Origin: Achromobacter sp. MYb9
Lineage (GTDB): Bacteria; Pseudomonadota; Gammaproteobacteria; Burkholderiales; Burkholderiaceae_B
NCBI RefSeq assembly: GCF_002975275.1
Contig: NZ_PCOQ01000035.1
Coordinates: forward strand, 1 to 54,119
Length of the DNA stretch: 54,119 bases
Direction of reading: 5' to 3'
Position 1 is the first letter of the stretch; each line of letters begins with the position of its first letter. This document shows, one piece after another, positions 1 through 8,900 of this stretch. The position numbers and the translations under genes were made by a program. The notes beneath the pieces were generated by a model that saw only the letters and a list, made by a program, of their open reading frames with translations, was not told the origin of the DNA and did no database searches.

Positions 1-43
1 TCGTGGGCGCGCGCCACCCACCCGACCCCGGCGGCGAGCGTCC

Positions 44-126
44 CACGAAGATCCAACGCACACCCCACGAAGATCCAACGCACACCCCACGAAGATCCAA
101 CGCAAGCCCCAAGAAGACCCAAAGCC
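44..126. repeat. Short tandem repeat, 22-nt period, three good copies plus a decayed fourth
   Basis: The core CACGAAGATCCAACGCA occurs at 44-60, 66-82 and 88-104, exactly 22 nt apart, separated by CACCC-type linkers. A degraded fourth copy follows at about 110-126. The array lies just beyond the stop codon of the IclR gene and has no coding signal. The same core, CCCCACGAAGATCCAA, recurs once at 51092-51107, so this is a dispersed intergenic motif and not only local slippage. No function is known to me. Confidence 0.9.
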
Positions 127-144
127 CCTCCGAGCCCCCGCCCC

Positions 145-1044
145 CTACCTCGAATAAGCAGAAAACTTAGATTTAGAAATCGAAGTCGCCGCCACCTGCA
201 CATGCGGCGCCAACTCTGCCTCTACCCGCGCCACGGTCCACCTAGTAGTCGGCACAGAAATATTGATCGCCGCCACCGCCAACCCCCGATGATCGATCAC
301 TGGCGCCGCTACCGAAATATCCCCCAGCACCGTCTCGTTCACGATAATCGCGTAACCCTTTTCCGCTACCCGTTGCACGCGGTCCAGCAGCTTGTCGGGG
401 TTCACCTCGGTATAGGGCGTAATCGGTTCCAGCCTTGTTTGCGCCAGGATCTCGCGGCGGTGTTCGTCCGACAGCCGCGACAGGATCGCCGTGCCTGACG
501 CCGTGAAAAACGCCGGCAGGCGGCTGCCCACCGCGATATCCACGTTTACCAGATGGTGGCCTGGAAAGCGGGCCACGAACACAATCTCGTGACCGTCCAG
601 CTCTTGCAGATTCGTCGTCTCGCCCAGCGTCCGGCTGATGTCCAGCAGATATGGCGACGCCTTGTCGATCAGCTCGTTCGCACGCACATAGTTGTACGAA
701 AACTGCAGCACCTTCGGCGTCAGGCCGTAATTGCGCGTATCCGGAATGCGGCGCAGATAGCCCAGCGTTTCCAGCGTATAGACCAGGCGCTGCGTCGCGC
801 TGCGGTCCAGTCCGGATGCGCGCGCGATATCGGCCAGCGTCATATGGCGTTTCGAACCATCGAACGCATGCAGCACCTGAAAGGCTTTTTCAGTGGAACC
901 GACAAACAGCGAAGACCGGGTCTCGGTCGGCGCCTGCGGTTTTTCCGTGTCGTCAGGGGTAGCTTTGCGCACAGGGAACAGCCTATTGAGTTCTAGGGAT
1001 GCCGCGCAAGAATCAACGCGACGGGGGTAATGCCGGCCCCTCAT
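145..1044 (-). CDS. IclR-family transcriptional regulator
   Basis: This is a predicted DNA-binding regulator of catabolic genes. An N-terminal winged helix-turn-helix lies at about residues 50-110 (TLADIARASGLDRSATQRLV), followed by the IclR effector-binding domain with the typical LGETTNLQELDGHEIVFVAR stretch and a C-terminal segment rich in ISVAAPVIDHRG. The 299-residue frame is longer at the N-terminus than most family members (about 250-270). A GTG at 972 (giving VRKATPDD) is an alternative start, since the first 24 residues carry no recognisable domain. It lies 69 nt downstream of the PhyH gene on the same strand, with an AT-rich palindromic stretch between them that could be its own promoter and operator. 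The regulated genes are not obvious; the neighbouring dioxygenase is one candidate. Confidence 0.85.
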   Translation of the reverse strand: MRGRHYPRRVDSCAASLELNRLFPVRKATPDDTEKPQAPTETRSSLFVGSTEKAFQVLHAFDGSKRHMTLADIARASGLDRSATQRLVYTLETLGYLRRIPDTRNYGLTPKVLQFSYNYVRANELIDKASPYLLDISRTLGETTNLQELDGHEIVFVARFPGHHLVNVDIAVGSRLPAFFTASGTAILSRLSDEHRREILAQTRLEPITPYTEVNPDKLLDRVQRVAEKGYAIIVNETVLGDISVAAPVIDHRGLAVAAINISVPTTRWTVARVEAELAPHVQVAATSISKSKFSAYSR

Positions 1045-1061
1045 CGCGTATCGCGCTTAAT

Positions 1062-1100
1062 GTAATTGTAATTCAATTATTAATAGCAAATATCAATTAC
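1062..1100. promoter_or_regulatory. AT-rich inverted repeats upstream of the IclR gene
   Basis: Within otherwise GC-rich DNA this stretch is strongly AT-rich. It holds a perfect 17-nt element, TAATTG-TAATT-CAATTA (1063-1079), and a further CAATTAC arm at 1094-1100 that matches the GTAATTG at 1062-1068. Position and symmetry suit an autoregulatory operator and promoter for the IclR gene starting at or below 1044. IclR proteins generally bind palindromes of about this size, but the assignment is inferred from position only. Confidence 0.45.
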
Positions 1101-1113
1101 TTCCAGCGCTTTG

Positions 1114-1887
1114 TCAGCCCTGCGTTTCCAGCGGCACCCCTGGCTGCGAGGCAGACCGGGTGCCCGGCACCGGATGGCAGGACTGTGGGTGATAGGTATG
1201 CACCACAGACAGTTTCACGCGGTCGCTGCGGTTGCCTTGGGCCGCGTGCAACGTGCGGCAGTGAAAGAACACCACATCTCCCGCCTCCAGTTCCGGGCAG
1301 ACCGCCCGCGCGATCCAGTCCGCGTTCTGCGGCGCGTCGTCGCGGAAGAATTTCTGGCCATCAAACTGATCAGCCGTAAACGCCGCCGCGTGCGACCCCG
1401 GAATGAACGACAGCCCGCCGTTCTCGCGCTTTTCAGGGCCCAAGGCCAGCCAACAGGACACCAGGTCCGTATCCGAAAACGACCAATAACGAATGTCCTG
1501 ATGCCAGCCCGTCAGGCTGCCGTAGGCCGGATGCTTGGTCATCACGCAATTGTGGTGCACGGTCGACAGCACGGCCGGCTCGCTGAAATAGCGGGCCAGC
1601 CACTGGCCGATGCCGGGGTCCGTCGCCCATTGGGCAAACAAGGGGTCGCGCGCATAGGCGCTGAGCAGACGGCGCACGGTCAGCCCGCCTTCCGCGGCGC
1701 GCGACTCGGGCGCGCCGGGGTAGCGCAGATCGGCTTCGTATTCGATGGGGGCCACGTGCTCGCGCAAATGGCGTTCGGCCAGCGCGCGCAGCGCCGCTAC
1801 CCGCTCGGCGTCCACGAATTGGCGCGCCACCACAAACCCCTGCTTGCGCAGGACGGCTATCTGATCATCAGGCAGTAACCCGGACAT
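1114..1887 (-). CDS. Phytanoyl-CoA dioxygenase (PhyH) family Fe(II)/2-oxoglutarate oxygenase
   Basis: This is a predicted cytoplasmic non-haem iron oxygenase that hydroxylates a small organic substrate with 2-oxoglutarate as cosubstrate. The iron-binding HxD is seen in GWHQDIRYW and the distal His in FFHCRTLHAAQGN, followed by RSDRVKLSVV, where the Arg would hold 2-oxoglutarate. The length of 257 residues is normal for PhyH-like enzymes. I chose the ATG at 1887 because GAGG sits 6 nt before it; a GTG four codons upstream (1899) is the alternative. It is the first gene of a possible pair with the IclR regulator. The substrate cannot be told from sequence; bacterial members act on many secondary metabolites and osmolytes. 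Confidence 0.85.
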   Translation of the reverse strand: MSGLLPDDQIAVLRKQGFVVARQFVDAERVAALRALAERHLREHVAPIEYEADLRYPGAPESRAAEGGLTVRRLLSAYARDPLFAQWATDPGIGQWLARYFSEPAVLSTVHHNCVMTKHPAYGSLTGWHQDIRYWSFSDTDLVSCWLALGPEKRENGGLSFIPGSHAAAFTADQFDGQKFFRDDAPQNADWIARAVCPELEAGDVVFFHCRTLHAAQGNRSDRVKLSVVHTYHPQSCHPVPGTRSASQPGVPLETQG

Positions 1888-2005
1888 CTCGATCCTCACA
1901 CCCCGCGGCGGTTGCGAAGCGTCTGCGTGCGGGGCAGGCGCGTACCGGTCAGGCGCCGGTATACGCGGGGATGGCTAGATTACCAAAGCGCCGCGCGCGC
2001 CGGCG

Positions 2006-3121
2006 TCAGGTGGACGGTGTTTTTTCGGCTGGCGGGGCAATCGGGGGATGCAGCCGGGCCGCGTCGCGTTCCTGCACTTCGTGGTGCACCCATTCGCGCC
2101 ACACGGCCACCAGCAAGGCCATTAGCACCGGGCCCACGAACAGCCCCACGATGCCCATGGTCTTCACGCCGCCCACCAGCCCGAAGAACGTGGGCAGGAA
2201 CGGCAGCTTGACCGGTCCGCCCACCAGGCGCGGACGCAGGGTCTTGTCGACGATGAAGAGTTCGACACTGCCCCAGACCATCAGCGCGATGCCCGCCACC
2301 AGATGGCCGGAGCCCACCAGGTACAGCGACACCAGCGTGAACGACAAGGGCGCGCCGCCGGGAATCAGTGCCATGAAGCCCGTGACCACGCCCAGCAGCA
2401 CTGGCGACGGCACGCCCGCCACCCAGTAGGCGATACCCAGCACCAGGCCTTCCCCCAACGCGATCAGGCCCATGCCGGTGACGGTGGAATTGATGGTGGC
2501 CGGCACCACGCGCGAAAAGCGCTGCCAGCGCGCCGGCAGGATGCGCTCGCCCAGCACGTCCAGCTGGGCGACCATGCGGATGCCGTCCTTGTAGACGAAG
2601 AACAGCGTGATCAGCATGAACAGCACGGTCAGCAGCAACTGGAACACGTTGCCCGTGGCCGCCAGCACCATGCGGTAGATATTGCCCAGATGTTCGCCGC
2701 TGACGGCTTCGACCAGCGCGCCCAGCGCGTGGGGCTGGCCGATATACGATTCCCAATATTGGCCCAGGCGCTCGCCCACGACGGGCATGGACGTGATCCA
2801 GTTGGGCACGGCCACGCCGTGGCGGTTGGCCGCGATGGCCCAGGCGAAAAAGGTACTGGCTTCCTTGATGGCGTAGGACAGCGCCAAGGTCATCGGCACG
2901 ATCAGCACCACGACGACCACCAGCAGCGCCAGCGATGCCGCGACCGCCGTGCGGCCGCCGCAGCGCCGGACCAGACGCTGGTACAAGGGCCAACTGGCCA
3001 GGCCGATGATCAGCGCGGCAAGCGCGGGAACGAGAAAACCGCTAAGGAAGTAAACCCCTGCCAATAAGACAAGCAGCAGCAGCCAACGGGCGATCAGGTA
3101 AGCGGGTAGAACAGGCTGCAT
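2006..3121 (-). CDS. AI-2E transporter family (PerM/YhhT-like) membrane protein
   Basis: The 371-residue polytopic inner-membrane protein has the arrangement of the AI-2E exporter family. Two hydrophobic stretches at the N-terminus (YLIARWLLLLVLLAGVYFL and VPALAALIIGLASWPLY) are followed by another near residue 60, a long amphipathic central region, and about four further segments in the C-terminal half. The latter include the family-typical GVVTGFMALIPGGAPL and FVGPVLMALLVAVWREW. Members have been linked to export of autoinducer-2 or to sodium/proton exchange, so the transported species is unknown here. The gene stands alone between the PhyH gene and the LysR gene. No clear ribosome binding site precedes the ATG. 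Confidence 0.85.
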   Translation of the reverse strand: MQPVLPAYLIARWLLLLVLLAGVYFLSGFLVPALAALIIGLASWPLYQRLVRRCGGRTAVAASLALLVVVVVLIVPMTLALSYAIKEASTFFAWAIAANRHGVAVPNWITSMPVVGERLGQYWESYIGQPHALGALVEAVSGEHLGNIYRMVLAATGNVFQLLLTVLFMLITLFFVYKDGIRMVAQLDVLGERILPARWQRFSRVVPATINSTVTGMGLIALGEGLVLGIAYWVAGVPSPVLLGVVTGFMALIPGGAPLSFTLVSLYLVGSGHLVAGIALMVWGSVELFIVDKTLRPRLVGGPVKLPFLPTFFGLVGGVKTMGIVGLFVGPVLMALLVAVWREWVHHEVQERDAARLHPPIAPPAEKTPST

Positions 3122-3273
3122 AGAGCGGATCGACAGTAAGGGCGTTGTAGGCTTTGACTGTCGGACTATACAGACGTTTCAAGAAATACGAGGGACGCAA
3201 GCCCTGTATTTACTACGGGGTTTCCCGTGGTTTTCCCGGCGTGGCGGCCCGGTCGGCCCGCCACGCCCACCGC

Positions 3274-4353
3274 TTACAAGGCGTATTCGGCGGCCTCTTC
3301 GCGCGCGCTGCGGCGACGCGGCGGCGTCGTTTGCAGCCGTGCGGGTTCGGTCTGGGGCTGGGGCTGCGCCAGGGTCATCGCGCTGGGCATGCCCAGTTGG
3401 CGCTGGAAGACGCCGCACGAGCTGGCGGCCGGATCGGTTTCATCGCGGCCACTGAGCAACGGGCAACCGGCAAACAATTCCGCTACCCAATCGGTGAAGG
3501 CGCGCACCTTGGGCGATAGCTGGCGGCTTTGCGGATACAGCACGGAAATTGCCGTGGAGCTGGGTTTCCACTGCGGCAGGATTTCGATCAGTTCACCGGA
3601 TTGCAAGTGCGGCAGCGCCATATAGCGGGCCACCTGGATCAGGCCGAAGCCCTTCAGGCCGCAGTCCAGGTAGGCGCCGGCTTCGTTCACCGCCACCGTG
3701 CCCTTCATGTCCACTTCCTGGTGCTTGCCGTCGACCTTGAAATCCCAGGTGCAGTTACGGCCCGTGCGGCTCATGAAGTAGTGCACCGCGTGGTGGTCGC
3801 GCAACGATTCGATGGTTTGCGGCATGCCGTGGCGCGCCACATAGGTGGGCGAGGCACAGGTGACGGTCTGCAAGGTGCCGATGCGTCGCGCAACCAGACT
3901 GGAATCTTCCAGGTCGCCGGCGCGGATCACGCAGTCAACGGCCTCTTGCACCATATCCACGGGACGGTCGCCCAGGCCAAGCACCAGCTCGACGTCGGGG
4001 TATTTGTCGTGGAAATCACACAATGCGGGAATCAGGATCAGCCGCCCGATGCAGGTCGGGACGTCGATGCGCAGCCGCCCTTTCAGGCGCAGCGCCGCTT
4101 CCTGGAAACAGGCCTCGGTTTCTTCGACGTCCGCCAGGATGCGCACGCAATGCTGGTAATAGCCCGCGCCGTCCGGCGTCAGGCCGATACGGCGCGTGGT
4201 GCGATTGAGCAGGCGCACGCCCAGCAGGCGTTCGAGGTTCTGGATGATGGTGGTGACGGTGGTGCGCGGAAGCGAGAGGCTGTCGGCCGCCCGAGTGAAG
4301 CTATTGGCGTCCACGACGCGCACAAACACCTGCATAGCCTGAAAACGGTCCAT
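3274..4353 (-). CDS. LysR-type regulator divergent from the RND efflux operon
   Basis: The N-terminal winged helix-turn-helix (about residues 1-60, AFTRAAD-type core here read as SFTRAADSLSLPRTTVTTII) is followed by a periplasmic-binding-protein-like effector domain (about 90-300). The CrgA-like subgroup is suggested by the CVRILADVEETE and DCVIRAGDLEDSSL segments. The protein is 359 residues, some 50-60 longer than a normal LysR member. The extra C-terminal tail is rich in Pro, Gln and Arg and ends RRRSAREEAAEYAL. Its start is 388 nt from the start of the divergent efflux operon, the arrangement in which LysR proteins usually control the neighbour, as MexT does for mexEF-oprN. It is not obviously a MexT orthologue, so efflux control is an inference. 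Confidence 0.85.
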   Translation of the reverse strand: MDRFQAMQVFVRVVDANSFTRAADSLSLPRTTVTTIIQNLERLLGVRLLNRTTRRIGLTPDGAGYYQHCVRILADVEETEACFQEAALRLKGRLRIDVPTCIGRLILIPALCDFHDKYPDVELVLGLGDRPVDMVQEAVDCVIRAGDLEDSSLVARRIGTLQTVTCASPTYVARHGMPQTIESLRDHHAVHYFMSRTGRNCTWDFKVDGKHQEVDMKGTVAVNEAGAYLDCGLKGFGLIQVARYMALPHLQSGELIEILPQWKPSSTAISVLYPQSRQLSPKVRAFTDWVAELFAGCPLLSGRDETDPAASSCGVFQRQLGMPSAMTLAQPQPQTEPARLQTTPPRRRSAREEAAEYAL

Positions 4354-4741
4354 GGCGACGGTGTCCTTTTGGGCAAATAAGTCGGGGTGAACGGAGCATA
4401 ACCCGATTTCGCCGCTGATTAGTCATTTCTGTCGAACAGTGTTGCCGAGATAGACATGTTTATCCGGCCCCACAAAACACTCAGAATGCAAACCATCTTG
4501 AAGTGCCCTTGCCTCCCGGCGCCTCCACAGGGCATGTCAATCCTCAACTTCCGCCACCGCAGTGACTCCGCCCCGCCAAGGCGCCACTGCCCGGGAATCG
4601 CAACCCTGTTGCATGCTGCATTGCAGCATATGCATATATCCCGCGGACGTTAAGGACTGCCATGCCCCGGACTGCCGGAGCCGCCTCCGCCCCAGGCTCA
4701 AACAAGCGCGCTTTCGCCCCTATACCACTCAAGGAAACATC
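4354..4741. promoter_or_regulatory. Divergent control region between LysR and efflux genes, with a 17-nt palindrome
   Basis: This 388-nt intergenic stretch separates two divergent starts. It contains a perfect palindrome around a single central base, ATGCTGCATTGCAGCAT (4613-4629), which lies 112 nt upstream of the adaptor gene start and would fit a repressor or LysR operator, or the hairpin of a leader. A strong ribosome binding site AAGGAA (4731-4736) stands 5 nt before the adaptor ATG. I did not find a convincing sigma-70 pair, nor a sequence that clearly matches the MexT recognition motif. Confidence 0.45.
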
Positions 4742-5938
4742 ATGGTTTCGCGCAATCGTATCGCTATGCTCGTCGTCTTTGCAGCCGTTCTCGCGGCCGG
4801 AGGCGGCTATGCCCTGACCCGGGGCCCCGCCGGCGGCAATGTCGCCATGGCGCAAGGCGCCCCCGCCGCCACGCCCGTCGAGGTGGCCGAAGTCGTCACC
4901 AAGACCATCGTGGACTGGCAGCGTTATTCCGGCCGCCTGGAAGCCATCGACCGCGTCGACATCCGCCCGCTGGTGTCCGGCACGCTGACGCAAGTGCATT
5001 TCCAGGACGGCAGCATCGTCAAGAAGGGCGACCTGCTCTTCACCATCGATCCGCGCCCCTACGTGGCTGAAGTGGACCGCGCCGCCGCCGCCCTGACGGC
5101 CGCAAAGGCCCGCGCGTCCTACACCGCCACGGAACTGGCCCGCGGCCAGCGCCTGCTGGCGGACAACGCCATCGCCCGCCGCGACTTCGAGGAAAAGCAG
5201 AACGCCGCGCGCGAAGCCGCCGCCAACCTGCAAGGCGCGCAAGCCGCGCTGGACTCCGCCAAGTTGAACCTGGGCTACACGCGCATCGAAGCCCCGGTGG
5301 CCGGCCGCGTCTCGCGCGCTGAAGTCACCGTGGGCAACGTGGTCGCCGCCGGCGCCGCGTCGGTGCCGCTGACGAGGCTGGTGTCGGTGGCGAAGATGTA
5401 CGCATCGTTCGACGTGGACGAACAAACCTTCCTTAGGTATGTGAACCCGGCGCGCAACGGCCGCGCAGGTTCGGTGCCGGTCGAACTGGGCCTGGCCAAC
5501 GAGGAAGGCTATTCGCGCACCGGCTTCGTGCAATCCGTGGACAACCGCCTGGACGCGACGTCGGGCACGATCCGCGTGCGCGCCGAATTCGACAACGCCG
5601 ACGGTTCGCTCTTGCCCGGCCTGTATGCCCGCGTCCGCCTGGGCGGCAGCGACCCGCGTTCGGCCGTACTGATCGACGAACGCGCCATCGGCACCGACCA
5701 GGACAAGCGCTACGTGCTGGTACTGGACGACAAGAACCACGCCGTCTACCGCCAGGTGAAGCTGGGCGCCAACCAGGAAGGCCTGCGCGTCATCGATACC
5801 GGCTTGGCCGCGGGTGAACGCATCGTCGTCAATGGCCTGCAACGCATCCGCCCCGGCGACGCCGTGGCCCCGACCGTCGTGCCCATGGTTGCCGCCAAGG
5901 CTGCCCCGGTCAAGACCGCCGCAGCCGAGCTGAAGTAA
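4742..5938 (+). CDS. mexE: RND efflux periplasmic adaptor subunit (MexE-like)
   Basis: This is the membrane fusion protein that couples the inner-membrane pump to the outer-membrane channel. The 398 residues comprise an N-terminal hydrophobic anchor or signal (about 7-24), a biotinyl-lipoyl half-motif (RVDIRPLVSGTLTQVHFQDG), an alpha-hairpin (about 105-175), the second lipoyl half (LGYTRIEAPVAGRVSRAEV), then beta-barrel and membrane-proximal domains. There is no lipobox cysteine, unlike MexA. The frame is open further upstream to 4562, but the ATG at 4742 has AAGGAA 5 nt before it and starts exactly at the signal segment. It is followed 26 nt later by the pump gene. MexE is the closest family match I can recall; in Achromobacter such genes have been called axyE. 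Confidence 0.9.
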   Translation: MVSRNRIAMLVVFAAVLAAGGGYALTRGPAGGNVAMAQGAPAATPVEVAEVVTKTIVDWQRYSGRLEAIDRVDIRPLVSGTLTQVHFQDGSIVKKGDLLFTIDPRPYVAEVDRAAAALTAAKARASYTATELARGQRLLADNAIARRDFEEKQNAAREAAANLQGAQAALDSAKLNLGYTRIEAPVAGRVSRAEVTVGNVVAAGAASVPLTRLVSVAKMYASFDVDEQTFLRYVNPARNGRAGSVPVELGLANEEGYSRTGFVQSVDNRLDATSGTIRVRAEFDNADGSLLPGLYARVRLGGSDPRSAVLIDERAIGTDQDKRYVLVLDDKNHAVYRQVKLGANQEGLRVIDTGLAAGERIVVNGLQRIRPGDAVAPTVVPMVAAKAAPVKTAAAELK

Positions 5939-5964
5939 GGCCTGCGCGTCTACAGAGAACGTTC

Positions 5965-8900
5965 ATGAATATCTCAAAGTTCTTCATCGACCGGCCGATT
6001 TTCGCCGGCGTGTTGTCCATCCTGGTCTTGCTGGCTGGCTTGCTGGCCATGTTCCAGCTGCCCATTTCCGAATATCCGGAAGTCGTGCCGCCGTCGGTGG
6101 TGGTGCGCGCCCAATACCCGGGCGCCAACCCCAAGGTCATCGCCGAAACCGTTGCCTCGCCGCTGGAAGAATCCATCAACGGCGTGGAAGACATGCTGTA
6201 CATGCAGTCGCAGGCCAATAGCGACGGCAACCTGACGCTGACGGTCAACTTCAAGCTGGGCGTGGACCCGGACAAGGCGCAGCAGCTGGTGCAGAACCGC
6301 GTGTCGCAAGCGCTGCCGCGCCTGCCGCCCGACGTGCAGCGCCTGGGCGTGACGACGGCCAAGAGTTCGCCCACGCTGACGCTGGTCGTGCACCTGATCT
6401 CGCCCAATGACCGCTACGACATCACCTATCTGCGCAACTACGCGATCCTGAACGTCAAGGATCGTCTGGCCCGCATCACGGGCGTGGGCGAAGTGACGGT
6501 GTGGGGCTCGGGCAACTACTCGATGCGCGTCTGGCTGGACCCGCAAAAGGTCGCCCAGCGCGGCATGACCGCGTCGGAAGTGGTCGCCGCCATCCGCGAG
6601 CAAAACGTCCAGGTCGCCGCCGGCGTGATCGGCGCATCGCCCACGCAAGGCGACGTGCCGCTGCAACTGAACGTGAATGCGCGTGGCCGCCTGCAAAGCG
6701 AGGAAGAGTTCAAGGACATCATCCTGAAGACCTCGCCCGACGGCGCCGTGACCTACCTGTCCGACGTCGCCCGCGTGGAGCTGGATGCGCAGGAATACGG
6801 TTTGCGTTCGCTGCTGGACAACAAGCAGGCGGTGGGCATGGGCATCATGCAGTCGCCGGGCGCGAACGCGCTGGACGTCTCCAGCAAAGTGCGCGCCGCC
6901 ATGGCCGAGTTGTCGCAAGACTTTCCGCCGGGCGTGGAATACCGCATCGAATACGACCCCACGCAGTTCGTGCGGTCCAGTATCGAAGCCGTGGTGCACA
7001 CGCTGCTGGAAGCCATCGCGCTGGTCGTGCTGGTGGTGATCCTGTTCCTGCAAACGTGGCGCGCATCGATCATCCCGCTGCTTGCCGTGCCTGTGTCCAT
7101 CGTGGGTACGTTCGCGCTGCTGCTGGTGTTCGGCTATTCCATCAACGCCTTGTCGCTGTTCGGGATGGTGCTTGCCATCGGGATCGTGGTGGACGATGCG
7201 ATCGTGGTGGTGGAAAACGTGGAACGCAACATCGCGGCGGGCTTGAGTCCACGCGACGCGACCTACCGCGCCATGCGTGAAGTCAGCGGCCCCATCATCG
7301 CTATCGCGTTGACGCTGTGCGCCGTGTTCGTGCCGCTGGCCTTCATGACGGGCCTGACCGGCCAGTTCTACAAGCAGTTCGCCATGACCATCGCTATCTC
7401 GACGGTGATCTCGGCCTTTAACTCGTTGACCTTGTCGCCCGCGCTGTCGGCCCTGCTGCTGAAAAGCCATCACGACAAGCAGGACTGGCTGACCCGTGGC
7501 ATGAACCGCGTCTTCGGCCGCTTCTTCAACTGGTTCAACAACATGTTCGGCCGCGCGTCCGAGTCCTACGGCACGGGCGTGTCCGGCGTGATCCGCCGCA
7601 AGGCCGGTGCGATGGGCGTGTACGCGGTGCTGGTGGCCGCCACCATCGGCGTGTCGTACCTGGTGCCCGGCGGCTTCGTGCCCGCGCAGGACAAGCAGTA
7701 CCTGATCGGCTTCACGCAGTTGCCCAACGGCGCGTCGCTGGACCGCACGGAAGCGGTGATCCGCCGCATGAGCGACATCGCCCTGAAGGAACCTGGCGTG
7801 CAATCCGCCATCGCCTTCCCGGGCCTGTCGATCAACGGCTTCACCAACAGCTCCAGCGCCGGTATCGTGTTCGTGACGCTCAAGCCCTTTGATGAACGCA
7901 AGGGCGCCGCGCTCTCGGGCAACGCCATCGCCGCCTCGCTGAACCAGAAGTTCGCGACGATCCAGGACTCGTTCATTGCCGTGTTCCCGCCGCCGCCCGT
8001 GATGGGTTTGGGCACGCTGGGCGGCTTCAAGCTGCAACTGGAAGACCGCGCCGCGCTGGGCTATGCCGAACTGGACAAGGCCAAGCAGGCGTTCCTGGAA
8101 AAGGCGCGTCAAACGCCTGAACTGGGCCCGTCGTTCTCCAGCTACGAGATCAACGTGCCGCAGCTGGACGTGGATCTGGACCGTGTGAAGGCCAAGCAGC
8201 TGGGTGTGCCGGTGACGGAAGTGTTCGACACCATGCAGATCTACCTGGGTTCGATGTACGTGAACGACTTCAACCGCTTCGGCCGGGTGTTCCAGGTGCG
8301 TGCGCAAGCCGATGCGCCGTTCCGCGCCCACGCCGACGACATCCTGCAACTGAAGACCCGCAATGCCGCGGGCGACATGGTGCCGCTGTCGTCGCTGGTG
8401 ACGGTCAAGCAGACCTTCGGGCCTGAAATGGTGGTGCGCTACAACGGCTACACGGCCGCCGACATCAACGGCGGACCGGCGCCCGGCTTCTCGTCCGACC
8501 AGGCGCAAGCCGCGGCCGAACGTGTCGCCGCCGAAACGCTGCCGCGCGGTGTGAAGTTCGAATGGACCGACCTGACGTATCAGCAGATTCTGGCGGGCAA
8601 TGCCGGCTTGTGGGTGTTCCCGATCAGCGTGCTGCTGGTGTTCCTGGTGCTGGCCGCGCTGTATGAAAGCCTGACCTTGCCGCTGGCCGTGATCCTGATC
8701 GTGCCGATGAGCATCCTGGCCGCGCTGACGGGCGTCTACCTGACGGGCAACGACAACAACATCTTCACGCAGATCGGCTTGATGGTGCTGGTGGGGCTGT
8801 CTGCGAAGAACGCGATTCTGATCGTGGAGTTCGCCCGCGAGCTTGAAATGAGCGGCCGCACGCCGCTGGAAGCCGCCATCGAAGCCAGCCGCCTGCGTCT

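Noticed and set aside
44..126. CRISPR array
   Set aside because: Repeats are 17 nt with constant 5-nt linkers instead of variable spacers, only three to four copies, and no cas genes.
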